Positions 9,304-17,578 of a DNA stretch of 64,000 bases are shown here, piece by piece. A program made the translations under genes and the position numbers. The notes under the pieces were generated by a model. The model was not told the origin of the DNA, did not search any database, and was given only the letters and a program-made list of their open reading frames with translations. Positions within the stretch are counted from its first letter, which is position 1. Each line of letters starts with the position of its first letter. This DNA is from Arthrobacter oryzae (GTDB taxonomy: Bacteria > Actinomycetota > Actinomycetes > Actinomycetales > Micrococcaceae), in contig NZ_CP132204.1 in the NCBI RefSeq assembly GCF_030718995.1, positions 3,658,001 to 3,722,000 of the forward strand. The letters run 5' to 3'.

Positions 9304-10139
9304 CAGGCTTCCTTGACCACGCGGTTGCTCAGCTGGCCCAGGCCCTCGATGGTGGTGACCAGGATCTGGCCTTCCTGCAGGTAGCGCTTGGGATCCTGCG
9401 CGTGGCCCACACCGCCGGGGGTGCCGGTCGCGATCACATCTCCCGGGTTCAGCGTGATGATCGTGGAGATGTAGGAGACCAGGAATTCCGGGGTGAACAC
9501 GAGGTCACCGGTCGGAGTGCTCTGCTGGACTTCGCCGTCCACGGCCGAGGTCATCAGCGGACCGGCGGTGAACTCATCCTGCGTCACCAGGGCGGGGCCG
9601 AACGGGGTGGAGTTCTCCCAGGTCTTGCCCTGCAGCCACTGGATGGTGCGGAACTGGTAGTCGCGCATGGACACATCGTTCAGCACCGAGTACCCGGCAA
9701 TGTGATCCTTGGCGTCGGCTTCGCTGATCCGGCGGCCCTTCTTGCCGATGACCACGGCGAGTTCGGCTTCCCAGTCCACGGTGTCCGATTCCTGCGGCAG
9801 GGCCAGGTCATCGTTCGGGCCGATCAGGGATTCCTGGTACTTGGCGAACAGGGTGGGGTACTCGGGGATTTCCCGGCCCATTTCCTTGATGTGGTTGCGG
9901 TAGTTGTGGCCCACGCAGATGATCTTCCCCGGGAACGGGACCACCGGGGCGAGGTCCGCGCCCTCGAGCGGGTGCGTCGCGCCGGTCGCGGCCTTGGCGG
10001 TGGCCTCCCAGGCGTCAGTGCGGAGGAGTTCCCCGACATCGGCGAACCCTTCGATCTCGGTCAGGGTATCGCCGTCCTGGCGGACAGCCTTGGTGACTGT
10101 TGTTCCCTCATTCGAGAGGCGGAGTGTCAGGAGTCTCAT
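9303..10139 (-). CDS. Fumarylacetoacetate hydrolase family protein, probable fumarylpyruvate hydrolase
   Basis: A 278-residue FAH-fold enzyme expected to split 3-fumarylpyruvate into fumarate and pyruvate in the cytosol. Typical metal-binding acidic motifs are visible: DWEAELAVVIGKKGR, the HNYRNHIKEMG segment, and the DYQFRTIQWLQGKTWENSTP stretch around residue 160. VIATGTPGGVGHA is the conserved C-terminal motif. Its ATG shares a base with the stop of the gentisate dioxygenase gene, and its own stop overlaps the isomerase start. The tight spacing and neighbours support the fumarylpyruvate assignment over other FAH substrates. Confidence 0.92.
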   Translation of the reverse strand: MRLLTLRLSNEGTTVTKAVRQDGDTLTEIEGFADVGELLRTDAWEATAKAATGATHPLEGADLAPVVPFPGKIICVGHNYRNHIKEMGREIPEYPTLFAKYQESLIGPNDDLALPQESDTVDWEAELAVVIGKKGRRISEADAKDHIAGYSVLNDVSMRDYQFRTIQWLQGKTWENSTPFGPALVTQDEFTAGPLMTSAVDGEVQQSTPTGDLVFTPEFLVSYISTIITLNPGDVIATGTPGGVGHAQDPKRYLQEGQILVTTIEGLGQLSNRVVKEA

Positions 10140-11272
10140 TACTTGTTGCGTCCTTCGATGTAGGTGCGGTTGAAGTTCAGGCGTTCAAAGATGGGGGCGT
10201 CGCTGAACCGGAACAGGTCAAACAAAGTTTGTGAATCAGTCCCGGCCTGCAGGGACCAGGCGGCCCAGGACGGGACAACGAAGAGGTCGCCCTTTTCCAG
10301 GTTCCGGGTTTCGCCGTTCAGGACCACGGAGCCGGTTCCTTCGAAGACCTGCCAGACACTGGAGCCGACTTCGCGGACGGTCTCGGTGGACGCGCCGGCG
10401 CGGAAGCGGTGGAATTCGGCCCGGATGGTGGGCATCACGTCCCCGCCGGTGGTGGGGTTGGTGTACCGGACGGCGGCGTGGCCCTGGGACACGGTGGCCG
10501 GGTGGCCCTCGTCCTCGAGCAGGAGCTGCTCGGCCAGGGCACGGTCGGTGTATTCCCAGCGGTAGGCCGCGATGGGGGAGCTGGTGGTGTCATCCAGGCC
10601 CGAGAGCGGACGCAGCCCGGGGTGGGCCCAGAGCCGCTCGGAGCGGGAGATGTCCGGGGTGGCCTCGTCGGTGACCCGCTCGGTGCCGAACTCGAAGAAC
10701 CCGGCGTCGGCGTAGTGCACGAACGGGATGTCCAGGCCGTCGATCCAGGCCATCGGCTCATCGGTGTCGTTGTGGTGGCCGTGGAAGTTCCAGCCCGGGG
10801 TCAGCAGGAAATCCCCGCGGGACATCCGCACCGGGTCCCCGTTCACCACGGTCCAGACGCCCTCGCCCTCAACCACGAAGCGGAACGCGTTCTGGGAGTG
10901 GCGGTGCTCCGGGGCGGTTTCCCGGCCCCCCAGGTATTGGATCGCAGCCCACAGCGTCGGCGTCGCATACGGGGTACCGGCCAGGCCGGGGTTGGCCAGG
11001 GCAATGGCGCGGCGTTCCCCGCCGCGGCCCACGGGCACCAGGTCGCCGGCGCGGGCCGCCAGCGGGTACAGGTCGCTCCACCGCCACACATGCGGGACCG
11101 CCTTCGGAGACGGGACCATCGGCATCAAATCCGCGATCTCAGTCCACAACGGGATCAGGTTCTCGCGGTCAAAATCCCGGTACAGCTCCTTGAGCTGCGC
11201 AGCCTCCTCTGCAGTCGGCTCCGGCAGGGTGTGGCTGGTAGCAACTGACTCATGGGTGATGTTCTCGGTCAT
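10139..11272 (-). CDS. Gentisate 1,2-dioxygenase
   Basis: A 377-residue bicupin Fe(II) ring-cleavage dioxygenase that opens gentisate to maleylpyruvate. The N-terminal cupin carries the iron-binding pattern EHRHSQNAFRFVVEGEG, with the third His in GWNFHGHHND. The C-terminal cupin (about 265-360) has the corresponding beta-strand pattern (VWQVFEGTGSVVLNGE) without the full set of His ligands, as usual in this family. Length agrees with the family. The gene lies 9 bp after the AMP-ligase gene in the same operon. It corresponds to SdgD of the Streptomyces sp. WA46 salicylate pathway. Confidence 0.95.
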   Translation of the reverse strand: MTENITHESVATSHTLPEPTAEEAAQLKELYRDFDRENLIPLWTEIADLMPMVPSPKAVPHVWRWSDLYPLAARAGDLVPVGRGGERRAIALANPGLAGTPYATPTLWAAIQYLGGRETAPEHRHSQNAFRFVVEGEGVWTVVNGDPVRMSRGDFLLTPGWNFHGHHNDTDEPMAWIDGLDIPFVHYADAGFFEFGTERVTDEATPDISRSERLWAHPGLRPLSGLDDTTSSPIAAYRWEYTDRALAEQLLLEDEGHPATVSQGHAAVRYTNPTTGGDVMPTIRAEFHRFRAGASTETVREVGSSVWQVFEGTGSVVLNGETRNLEKGDLFVVPSWAAWSLQAGTDSQTLFDLFRFSDAPIFERLNFNRTYIEGRNK

Positions 11273-11281
11273 GGCAATCCT

Positions 11282-12955
11282 CTACTTTGAGTGGGCGCTG
11301 GCGGTAGCCAGCCGTTCTGCGATGTCGGCCCGGAGGTCCTTCTTATTGATCTTTCCGACCTTTGTCGTGGGCAGCTCCTCAACCACGACGAGGTGCTCAG
11401 GGATCTTGAATGCAGCCACACCGGTCCGGCGCAGCAGCTCTTGGATTTGTTCCAGAGTTACTTCGCGTCCTGGTTTGACTGTGATGTACAGGCAGAGGCG
11501 TTCACCGAGCATCTGGTCCGGCATGGCGACCGCGGCCGCCATGGTCACGTCGTCAATCCGGTAGACCAGGCTTTCGATTTCCTCGGCCGAGATCTTCTCG
11601 CCGCCCCGGTTGATCATGTCCTTGTCGCGGCCCTGAACGATCAGGTTTCCGTCGGGGCGCCGCTCCACGATGTCGCCGCTGGCGTACCAGCCGTCGGGAG
11701 TGAAGGCCCGGGTGTTGGCTTCGGGCGCCCGGTAATATCCGCGGGGGGTGTACGGACCGCGGGTGAGGATGGCGCCGGCGACTCCGTCTGGCAGGTCTTC
11801 GCCGGCCTCGTCGACGATGCGCACCTCGTCGGCTTCGGACACTGGGCGACCCTGTGTAGTACAGATGACGTCTTCGGGGTCATCCAGCCGTGTGGTGTTG
11901 ATGAGCCCTTCTGCCATCCCGAAGACCTGCTGCAGGGTGGCACCCAGGACGGGCTTCACTTTCCGGGCAATCTCGTCAGGCAGACGTGATCCTCCGACCT
12001 GAAGCACCTCGAGGCTGGCCAGCTGCATGGTGCCGGCTTCCTGCTGGTATTCAATCCATCTCTGGGCGACAGCTGGGACAGCAGTGGAGAGTGTCACTCC
12101 TTCACGTTCGATAGCGGCGAAAGCCTTGCGTGGTTCGGGGCTTGGCAGCATGATCACGCGGCCGCCGGCGAACAGAATCCCGAGGATGCCCGGGCAGGCC
12201 AGCGGGAAGTTGTGGCTCGCCGGCAGGGTGCCCAAGTACACGGTGTCCTCGGACACTCCGGTGGGAACCGAGGTGGCCTTGATGTTATAGGCGTAGTCGT
12301 TGTGGGTTCTGGTGATCAGTTTGGGTAGGCCGGTGGTGCCCCCTGAGAGAAGAAACAGCGCCGGTGAGTCGGGTGAAGGCGCGGCGGCGTCCAGCCTTGC
12401 GCGGGCGTCCGCGACGTCCTTTGCAGGGGCCAGGATTTCCTCGAGACGTACGTTTAGGGGCTTTGCTGCCCCCGAAACGAGGATGATCTCCAAGGACGGG
12501 ATGCTTGCCGCAAGTTCTTCGGCCATGGCCTGGTGGTCAAAGTCCTTGATGACGTCCGGAACTGCAATGGCGCGCGATTCGGAGAGTTCGGTGAGGAAGG
12601 AGAGCTCGTACTGGCGGTGTGCAGGCAGAGCCATGACCGGGATGATGCCGGCCCGGAAGCAGGCCAAGGTCAGTACCGTGAACTGCCAGCCGTTAGGCAG
12701 CTGGACCATGATGCGGTCGTCCGCTTTGAGGCCCAGTTGCAGAAGGCGTTCCGCGGCAGCATCCATCCTGTTGGCCAGTTCGGCGTAGCTGAGCCGGACG
12801 TCCCCGTCCACAATCGCGATTTTGTCCGGCAACCGGTCTGCTGTTTCCAGCACGTAGGCGCCCAGCGTGCGGTCTTCCCAGTAGCCCTTGCTGCGGAATT
12901 CGGCTGCCAGGTCCTTCGGCCACGGAATGGTGCCTTCGCTCGTGTGGCTGGTCAT
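11282..12955 (-). CDS. Aryl-acid AMP ligase, probable salicylyl-AMP/CoA ligase
   Basis: A 557-residue ANL-superfamily enzyme. It resembles 2,3-dihydroxybenzoate/salicylate adenylating enzymes of the EntE/DhbE type in the segment GIIPVMALPAHRQYE. The P-loop is LLSGGTTGLPK, the A5-like motif is QVFGMAEGLI, and YASGDIV plus the hinge GRDKDMINRGGEKIS are present. The C-terminal lysine lies in TKVGKINKKDLR. It likely adenylates salicylate with ATP, releasing pyrophosphate and later AMP. In Streptomyces sp. WA46 the homologous step is carried out by SdgA. The start overlaps the stop of the upstream acyl-CoA synthetase gene (ATGA). Confidence 0.88.
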   Translation of the reverse strand: MTSHTSEGTIPWPKDLAAEFRSKGYWEDRTLGAYVLETADRLPDKIAIVDGDVRLSYAELANRMDAAAERLLQLGLKADDRIMVQLPNGWQFTVLTLACFRAGIIPVMALPAHRQYELSFLTELSESRAIAVPDVIKDFDHQAMAEELAASIPSLEIILVSGAAKPLNVRLEEILAPAKDVADARARLDAAAPSPDSPALFLLSGGTTGLPKLITRTHNDYAYNIKATSVPTGVSEDTVYLGTLPASHNFPLACPGILGILFAGGRVIMLPSPEPRKAFAAIEREGVTLSTAVPAVAQRWIEYQQEAGTMQLASLEVLQVGGSRLPDEIARKVKPVLGATLQQVFGMAEGLINTTRLDDPEDVICTTQGRPVSEADEVRIVDEAGEDLPDGVAGAILTRGPYTPRGYYRAPEANTRAFTPDGWYASGDIVERRPDGNLIVQGRDKDMINRGGEKISAEEIESLVYRIDDVTMAAAVAMPDQMLGERLCLYITVKPGREVTLEQIQELLRRTGVAAFKIPEHLVVVEELPTTKVGKINKKDLRADIAERLATASAHSK

Positions 12956-14988
12956 TTAATGTCCTCCTCGACATTGATAACTACTGCATCCAGGGCCAGA
13001 AGCCCGTTATGGGTGAGGCGCAGGGGGTTGATTTCGATCTCTGCGATTTCGTCATTGGAAACGAGAGCATCGCCGAGCCTGACCAGCAGGCCTGCGAGCT
13101 CCGCTGTCTCCAGCATCGGCCCGGAACGGAAGCCGTACAAGAGTTCGCGCGCCTGCAGATCTCCGGGCATGCCCTCGGCCGCCCGCACCGAAAGGGGAGC
13201 GGACCGGATGGAAATATCCGCAAAGACCTCGGCTGCGGTGCCGCCCAGGCCCAGGACGACGATCGGTCCGAACACAGGATCACGGCGCACGCCGACCACC
13301 AGGTCGACTCCGGATGGAGCCATTGCTTCGATCAGGAATTCGCGGGCACCGGCGGCTTCCAGACCATCAAGGGCACGGTCCATGGCCTCGGGGGAGTCCA
13401 CCCCCAGGTGCACACCGCCGATTTCGGTCTTGTGCAGGACCGCGGCATCAAGCAGCTTGACCGCCACCGGGCCTCCCAGCTCGGTGAAAGCGTCATGGGC
13501 TGCGGCGCGGGTGCTGCAGCGGCGACGGGCAGGCGTGGCGATGCCGAGTGCGCCGAGGAGTTCCTTGGCACGGTTTTCGTCCCAGGGCCCTTCCAGTCCG
13601 GGCCAGGTGAATGCTCCGGCGGGTGACTCGGCGCGCTGGAATTGTCCGCGTGCGTCGTTGACTAAGGCTGTAATGCCGTGGGCCAGCGATGTCGGTCCGC
13701 TGATCAATGGCAGGTCGTGCTGGGCTGCTGACTTGCGGGCACGTTCCAGATCACCGTCAGGGCCGTCGACGCCGATCAGGAACGGCATCGTGTCGGCTAC
13801 TCCGGAACTGGCGACAGCGAGAGGAAGATCGGCCACGGGTTCGGTCAGTCCGTACACCGCTACGAGATCGATGGCAGGGTCGGCTGCCACGGCGGCCACG
13901 ACCTTCTCGTAGCCGGGTCCGGGGCGGCCGGTGTCCACGGGGTTGGCCTGGAAGGTCAGCGGCGGCAGCAGCGTGCCGATGGTGTCCTGGCTGGTCTGTG
14001 CCAGACGCGGCAGGGTGACCCCGGCGCTGTGGAGGGCATCAGCGATCAACAGGCCGGGGCCGGCCTGCCCGGTGATGAGCCCGACTCCGGGATCTGCCGC
14101 CGGCTTGAGCCGGCGCCCGGCCAGGGCGGTGACGGCGGCCACCAGCTGGTTCTCGTCGTCGACAATCACGGCGCCGGCCTGCTTCAGGGCCGCACGCGTG
14201 GTTCGCCATGATGTGGCCAGGGCACCGGTGTGGGACTGGGCAAACTCAGAGACGTCATTTCGCCCGACGACCAAAGCGACCACCGGTTTCACGGAACTGA
14301 GGCGCGAAACGGCGTCGATGAGCGCCGGTCCGTCGGCGACGGTTTCCAGATGGAGGGCCACCGCCTTGGTTTGTTCATCGGAGATCAGATAGTCAAGGAC
14401 ATCGGGGGCGCTGATGTCGGTGCCCGCGCCGATGCCGACGGCCAGGCTGACGCCCGCTCCGGCTCGCTGGAGGTGGAAAGCAAGCACGTGGTTGACTCCA
14501 CCGCTTGCCGCCACAACGGCCACCGAACCCGGTTCAAGTTCTGCGACGCCTGGTACGAAGCTGGCGCGCAGGTTGCGGCGGGGGACGAAGAAGCCTGACG
14601 TGTTCGGGCCGAGCAGCCGTATGCCGGTTTCCCTGACAGCTGCCTCCACCTGCCGGGCGAATTCGACGCCGGGCCCGCCTGCTTCGGCGAAACCGCCGGC
14701 GCAGACTAGTGCCGCTTTGGCCCCGTTTGCTGCGCTGTCCCGGAGTGCCTGGGCAGTGGCGGCGGCAGGCACGCAAAGTACGGCCAGATCCGGACCGCCA
14801 GGAATCGCTGACGCGGCTTCGGCGATGCTGGTGTGCATGCCGTTTTCACCGCGGCTGTTGACGAGTTCAACAGGAGCCGGGTAGTTGGACAGCGAGTGTG
14901 CCATAACAGCACCGAGCTTTTCCGGGCTGGATGAGGCACCAACGACGATGATGCCGCGGGGTGCGAACAGCGGAGTCAGGCTATGCAT
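12952..14988 (-). CDS. NDP-forming-type acyl-CoA synthetase family protein (probable salicylyl-CoA synthetase)
   Basis: A 678-residue fused protein. An N-terminal CoA-binding Rossmann domain (GIIVVGASSSPEKLG), succinyl-CoA-ligase-like domains with the conserved SHTGALA motif near residue 253, and a C-terminal ATP-grasp domain (about 470-670, GPVAVKLLDAAVLHKTEIGG) are visible. Proteins of this family make acyl-CoA with release of ADP or act on related substrates. Its place between an aryl-AMP ligase and the CoA-ester hydroxylase suggests it forms salicylyl-CoA, as proposed for SdgB. Whether it accepts salicylyl-AMP or free acid is unknown. The 3' end overlaps the ligase start by 4 bp and the 5' end overlaps the monooxygenase by 8 bp. 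Confidence 0.8.
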   Translation of the reverse strand: MHSLTPLFAPRGIIVVGASSSPEKLGAVMAHSLSNYPAPVELVNSRGENGMHTSIAEAASAIPGGPDLAVLCVPAAATAQALRDSAANGAKAALVCAGGFAEAGGPGVEFARQVEAAVRETGIRLLGPNTSGFFVPRRNLRASFVPGVAELEPGSVAVVAASGGVNHVLAFHLQRAGAGVSLAVGIGAGTDISAPDVLDYLISDEQTKAVALHLETVADGPALIDAVSRLSSVKPVVALVVGRNDVSEFAQSHTGALATSWRTTRAALKQAGAVIVDDENQLVAAVTALAGRRLKPAADPGVGLITGQAGPGLLIADALHSAGVTLPRLAQTSQDTIGTLLPPLTFQANPVDTGRPGPGYEKVVAAVAADPAIDLVAVYGLTEPVADLPLAVASSGVADTMPFLIGVDGPDGDLERARKSAAQHDLPLISGPTSLAHGITALVNDARGQFQRAESPAGAFTWPGLEGPWDENRAKELLGALGIATPARRRCSTRAAAHDAFTELGGPVAVKLLDAAVLHKTEIGGVHLGVDSPEAMDRALDGLEAAGAREFLIEAMAPSGVDLVVGVRRDPVFGPIVVLGLGGTAAEVFADISIRSAPLSVRAAEGMPGDLQARELLYGFRSGPMLETAELAGLLVRLGDALVSNDEIAEIEINPLRLTHNGLLALDAVVINVEEDIK

Positions 14989-16555
14989 TGGTTGCCTCCG
15001 TACCTTCGGTTGCCATGGCGTCTGCGCGGCCGGAGAGCACCAGCGTCAAAGCCGAAGAGGGGCCCTGGTCATCGACGATGACACTTGTCAGACCGCGACC
15101 AAGCCGGGCTTCCTCCGAAAGGAGGACGCGCGTGAACGGATTGCCGCCCTGGATGACGATGACGGCAGCCTGTGCAGGCAAGTGTTCAAAGGCGGCTGCC
15201 ATGCCCGCTTCAGTCTCCGGCGCGATGAGCAGCAGTCCGGTATAGGCATCGGCGTCGGTGGGGTCGGTGGTCAGGGGAATGCTGCCACCGGGGCCGCTCA
15301 GAGCCAACTGGCCCTCGTGTTCCGCCACGACGAGCTGGCGGCCGGTGAACTCCACGGAGCCTGCGGCGAGTGGTGTCTCCAGCGGCGTGTTGCCGTGCCT
15401 GGCCAGCCAGTCCTGCTCCGCAGAGGCAACCAGCTCGGGATCGCGCTGTCGGATTTTGTCGATGTCGATGCTGCGGGAGAAGAAGTGGAAGGTGAACTGC
15501 GTGGGCTCGAAGGAATTGTAGTAACGGGCGAAGTGTTCCCACCAGCTCAGGCCACCGCGTGCCTGGTTCTGGATCTTGGCGACCTGTGGCTGGCGTTCGG
15601 CCTCGTAGTTTGTGAAGGCGAGTTCAAGGTCGTCCTGGTGTGCAGCGACTTCACGGACCAGGGCGATGGCGTCTTCCATCGCCATCTTGGTGCCGGAGCC
15701 GACGGAGAAGTGGGCGGTGTGGACGGCGTCGCCGAGCAGGACTACGTTGCCCTTGTGCCAGGAACGGGTCCGACGGGTGCGGAAATTCGCCCATCGGGAG
15801 TTGTTGGCCACGAGAGGCTCACCGGCGATGTCTTCGGCGAACAGTTTCTCCAGGAAGCGCTGGGTCTTCAGGTCTGAGGGTCCCGGGGGCTGGCTGGCAT
15901 CGAATTCGTCGAGGCCGGCCTTACGCCAGGTTTCCTCGTCGGTTTCGACAATGAAGGTGCTGAGGTCGTCACTGATCGGGTAGCCGTGGACGGCGAAGTT
16001 GCCGAATTCGCTTTGGCGGTGGACGAAGGTGAGTCCGCTGAACTTGTAGGTGGTCCCGAACCAGATGAACTTGGCTGTTGCGGTCTCAGCGGTGTGGCCA
16101 AGGCTCTCGCCCAGCTGTTCGCGGGTGGAAGAGTTTGCACCGTCTGCGCCGACGATTAGGTCGAAGTCGTCGAGCTGGGACAGGTCGGGCACATACTGGC
16201 CAAAGCGCATGTCGACGCCTACCTCTGCCGCCCGGTCCTGCATGAGCTTCAGGAGTGTCTTGCGGTAAATGGCGGCCATTCCATTGCCGGTGAAGGACTT
16301 TTGTTCGCCTTTGAGCCAGACCTCGATGTCCTCCCAGTGTGTGCCGAAGTCCCGGAGTCCGTTGCGGACAACGGGGTCGGCGTCATTGATCCGATTCAGC
16401 GTAGCGTCGGAGAAAACTACGCCGAAACCGAACGCGTCAGTCGCTTGGTTCCGCTCAAAGAGCACGACTTCAGCGTCCGGAACGGTTTGCTTGAACAGGG
16501 TTGAGAAGAACAGTCCGCCGGGACCGCCGCCAATGCAGGCTACGCGAAGTGCCAT
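14981..16555 (-). CDS. FAD-dependent aromatic monooxygenase, probable salicylyl-CoA 5-hydroxylase
   Basis: A 524-residue class A flavin monooxygenase. The FAD-binding GxGxxG is IGGGPGGLFFS at the N-terminus. The DG motif lies in IVGADGANSSTREQ, and the GD motif is VLLGDAVHTAHFSVGSGTKM. It resembles the hydroxylase part of salicylyl-CoA 5-hydroxylases and 2-aminobenzoyl-CoA monooxygenases. The product would be gentisyl-CoA, hydrolysed to gentisate. I chose the ATG at 16555 because AGAAGG lies 8 nt upstream; a GTG at 16564 is too close to it. The last 130 or so residues extend beyond the usual 390-residue core. First gene of the operon that runs to the adenylate kinase gene. Confidence 0.87.
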   Translation of the reverse strand: MALRVACIGGGPGGLFFSTLFKQTVPDAEVVLFERNQATDAFGFGVVFSDATLNRINDADPVVRNGLRDFGTHWEDIEVWLKGEQKSFTGNGMAAIYRKTLLKLMQDRAAEVGVDMRFGQYVPDLSQLDDFDLIVGADGANSSTREQLGESLGHTAETATAKFIWFGTTYKFSGLTFVHRQSEFGNFAVHGYPISDDLSTFIVETDEETWRKAGLDEFDASQPPGPSDLKTQRFLEKLFAEDIAGEPLVANNSRWANFRTRRTRSWHKGNVVLLGDAVHTAHFSVGSGTKMAMEDAIALVREVAAHQDDLELAFTNYEAERQPQVAKIQNQARGGLSWWEHFARYYNSFEPTQFTFHFFSRSIDIDKIRQRDPELVASAEQDWLARHGNTPLETPLAAGSVEFTGRQLVVAEHEGQLALSGPGGSIPLTTDPTDADAYTGLLLIAPETEAGMAAAFEHLPAQAAVIVIQGGNPFTRVLLSEEARLGRGLTSVIVDDQGPSSALTLVLSGRADAMATEGTEATNA

Positions 16556-16605
16556 CGATGCCACCTTCTAAAGTTTGGAAAGTCAGTGAGAAAGGTCTCA
16601 CCAAA

Positions 16606-16635
16606 ATTATGTAACCATTCTACGCTGAACGTCAA
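16606..16635 (-). promoter_or_regulatory. Probable promoter of the salicylate/gentisate operon
   Basis: On the minus strand a -35-like TTGACG (16635-16630) is followed after 18 bp by a -10-like CATAAT (16611-16606), about 50 bp before the monooxygenase ATG. The -35 box begins directly after the stop of the upstream PaaX gene. ATGTAAC/GTTACAT half-sites flank and overlap it. Confidence 0.55.
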
Positions 16636-16648
16636 CTATTTGTTACAT
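16609..16648. promoter_or_regulatory. Candidate PaaX-type operator at the gentisate operon promoter
   Basis: ATGTAAC at 16609-16615 and its inverted copy GTTACAT at 16642-16648 bracket the promoter. The same half-sites recur before the first PaaX gene (17500-17539) and before the MFS operon (18502-18508). Recurrence at three promoters next to two PaaX genes suggests a shared repressor site. Binding is inferred only. Confidence 0.5.
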
Positions 16649-17475
16649 GTACCGTCGATGATGGCCGGAATCGACCTGCCGATGACTTCCTCGACGAACG
16701 ACCGCGCCCGGGGCCCCAGCTGTTCATGCGCCCGGCTGAATAGGCTGAATGCCGCAGCGCCCGGCCAGTCCCTGGGCTGCAGTTCGCGCGGCAGTTCGGG
16801 GTCGCGAAACGGAAAGCGGCGAAATTCATCAGTAATCCTTGTGCGTTCAACCAGGGCCTGTTTGCCATCCTTGGCGCTGTTGCTGCGCGCGTCATCCAGG
16901 TGCGCGTGGGAGGAGAGGAAATCCGTATAGTCCCGGCTCAGGGACTCCAGATCCCAGCAACGGGCCGCCAGTTCGCGTGCCGCTTCCGTGCCATGGGAGC
17001 CGCACCAGAGGACGTTGACGCGGGCGCTTCCGTGCCGGGATGCGATCTCCTTTGCCTCGCTGGCGAGATCGTGAGGGGCCAGCCAGGTTGAGGGTGAGAG
17101 TTGACCGAACCCCGTCCACGCCAACTGCTTACGGAGCTGTTCACGCACGGGGCGGTCGGATTCCGGCACCTGATAAATGACCATGGTCCAGCGGCCGCTC
17201 CAGGGCTCCTCTTTGCGGCGGAATATCCGCGGGCGGCCATTGACGAGAATGTCGAGCATCCGGTCACTCAAGGCATAGACAGTCTCCCGGCCATCCCTGC
17301 GCGTAGTAAACCACCCCTCCTGCCTGAGGCGGGACATGCTCACCCTGACGGTGCCGGGTTCCATGCCGAAAGCCGCCATGAGCTCGGTCAGTTCGCCGAG
17401 TTTAGCCTCTCCGCCGGCGTAGCGAAGGTAGTCGCCGAAGAGGTTCAGGACTAGCGACCGGGGTGTCTCCGCCAT
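16636..17475 (-). CDS. PaaX-family transcriptional regulator (copy 1)
   Basis: A 279-residue PaaX-type repressor. PaaX proteins bind an aryl-CoA ester and release operators of aromatic catabolic operons. The N-terminal winged helix contains GTVRVSMSRLRQEGWFTTRRDGR split as family motifs near residues 43-65, followed by ETVYALSDRMLDIL. A central PaaX domain (WSGRWTMVIYQVPESDR) and a C-terminal domain (RRFPFRDPELP) follow. The ATG at 17475 has AGGAG about 6 nt upstream; a frame extension to 17511 lacks that. The salicylyl-CoA operon starts only 80 bp downstream on the same strand. An aryl-CoA effector such as salicylyl-CoA would fit, by inference. Confidence 0.92.
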   Translation of the reverse strand: MAETPRSLVLNLFGDYLRYAGGEAKLGELTELMAAFGMEPGTVRVSMSRLRQEGWFTTRRDGRETVYALSDRMLDILVNGRPRIFRRKEEPWSGRWTMVIYQVPESDRPVREQLRKQLAWTGFGQLSPSTWLAPHDLASEAKEIASRHGSARVNVLWCGSHGTEAARELAARCWDLESLSRDYTDFLSSHAHLDDARSNSAKDGKQALVERTRITDEFRRFPFRDPELPRELQPRDWPGAAAFSLFSRAHEQLGPRARSFVEEVIGRSIPAIIDGTCNK

Positions 17476-17499
17476 GGGGACTCCTGGAATCGAGATGAA

Positions 17500-17539
17500 A
17501 TGTAACGTCAAGACTGACGTCCTGCAGGCTTATGTTACA
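17500..17539. promoter_or_regulatory. Candidate operator upstream of PaaX copy 1
   Basis: ATGTAAC at 17500-17506 and GTTACA at 17534-17539 form an inverted pair in the 103-bp gap between the two PaaX genes. TTGACGTTACAT on the minus strand combines the half-site with a -35-like hexamer. This suggests auto-regulation. Confidence 0.45.
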
Positions 17540-17578
17540 CAAATGCCGGGTGTTCAGCCCTGAAGAACCCGTGGGTAC

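Noticed and set aside
12533..13912. Open frame of 459 codons on the plus strand opposite the AMP ligase and acyl-CoA synthetase
   Set aside because: Ser/Arg/Ala-rich product without domain; the minus-strand operon is continuous and coupled here.
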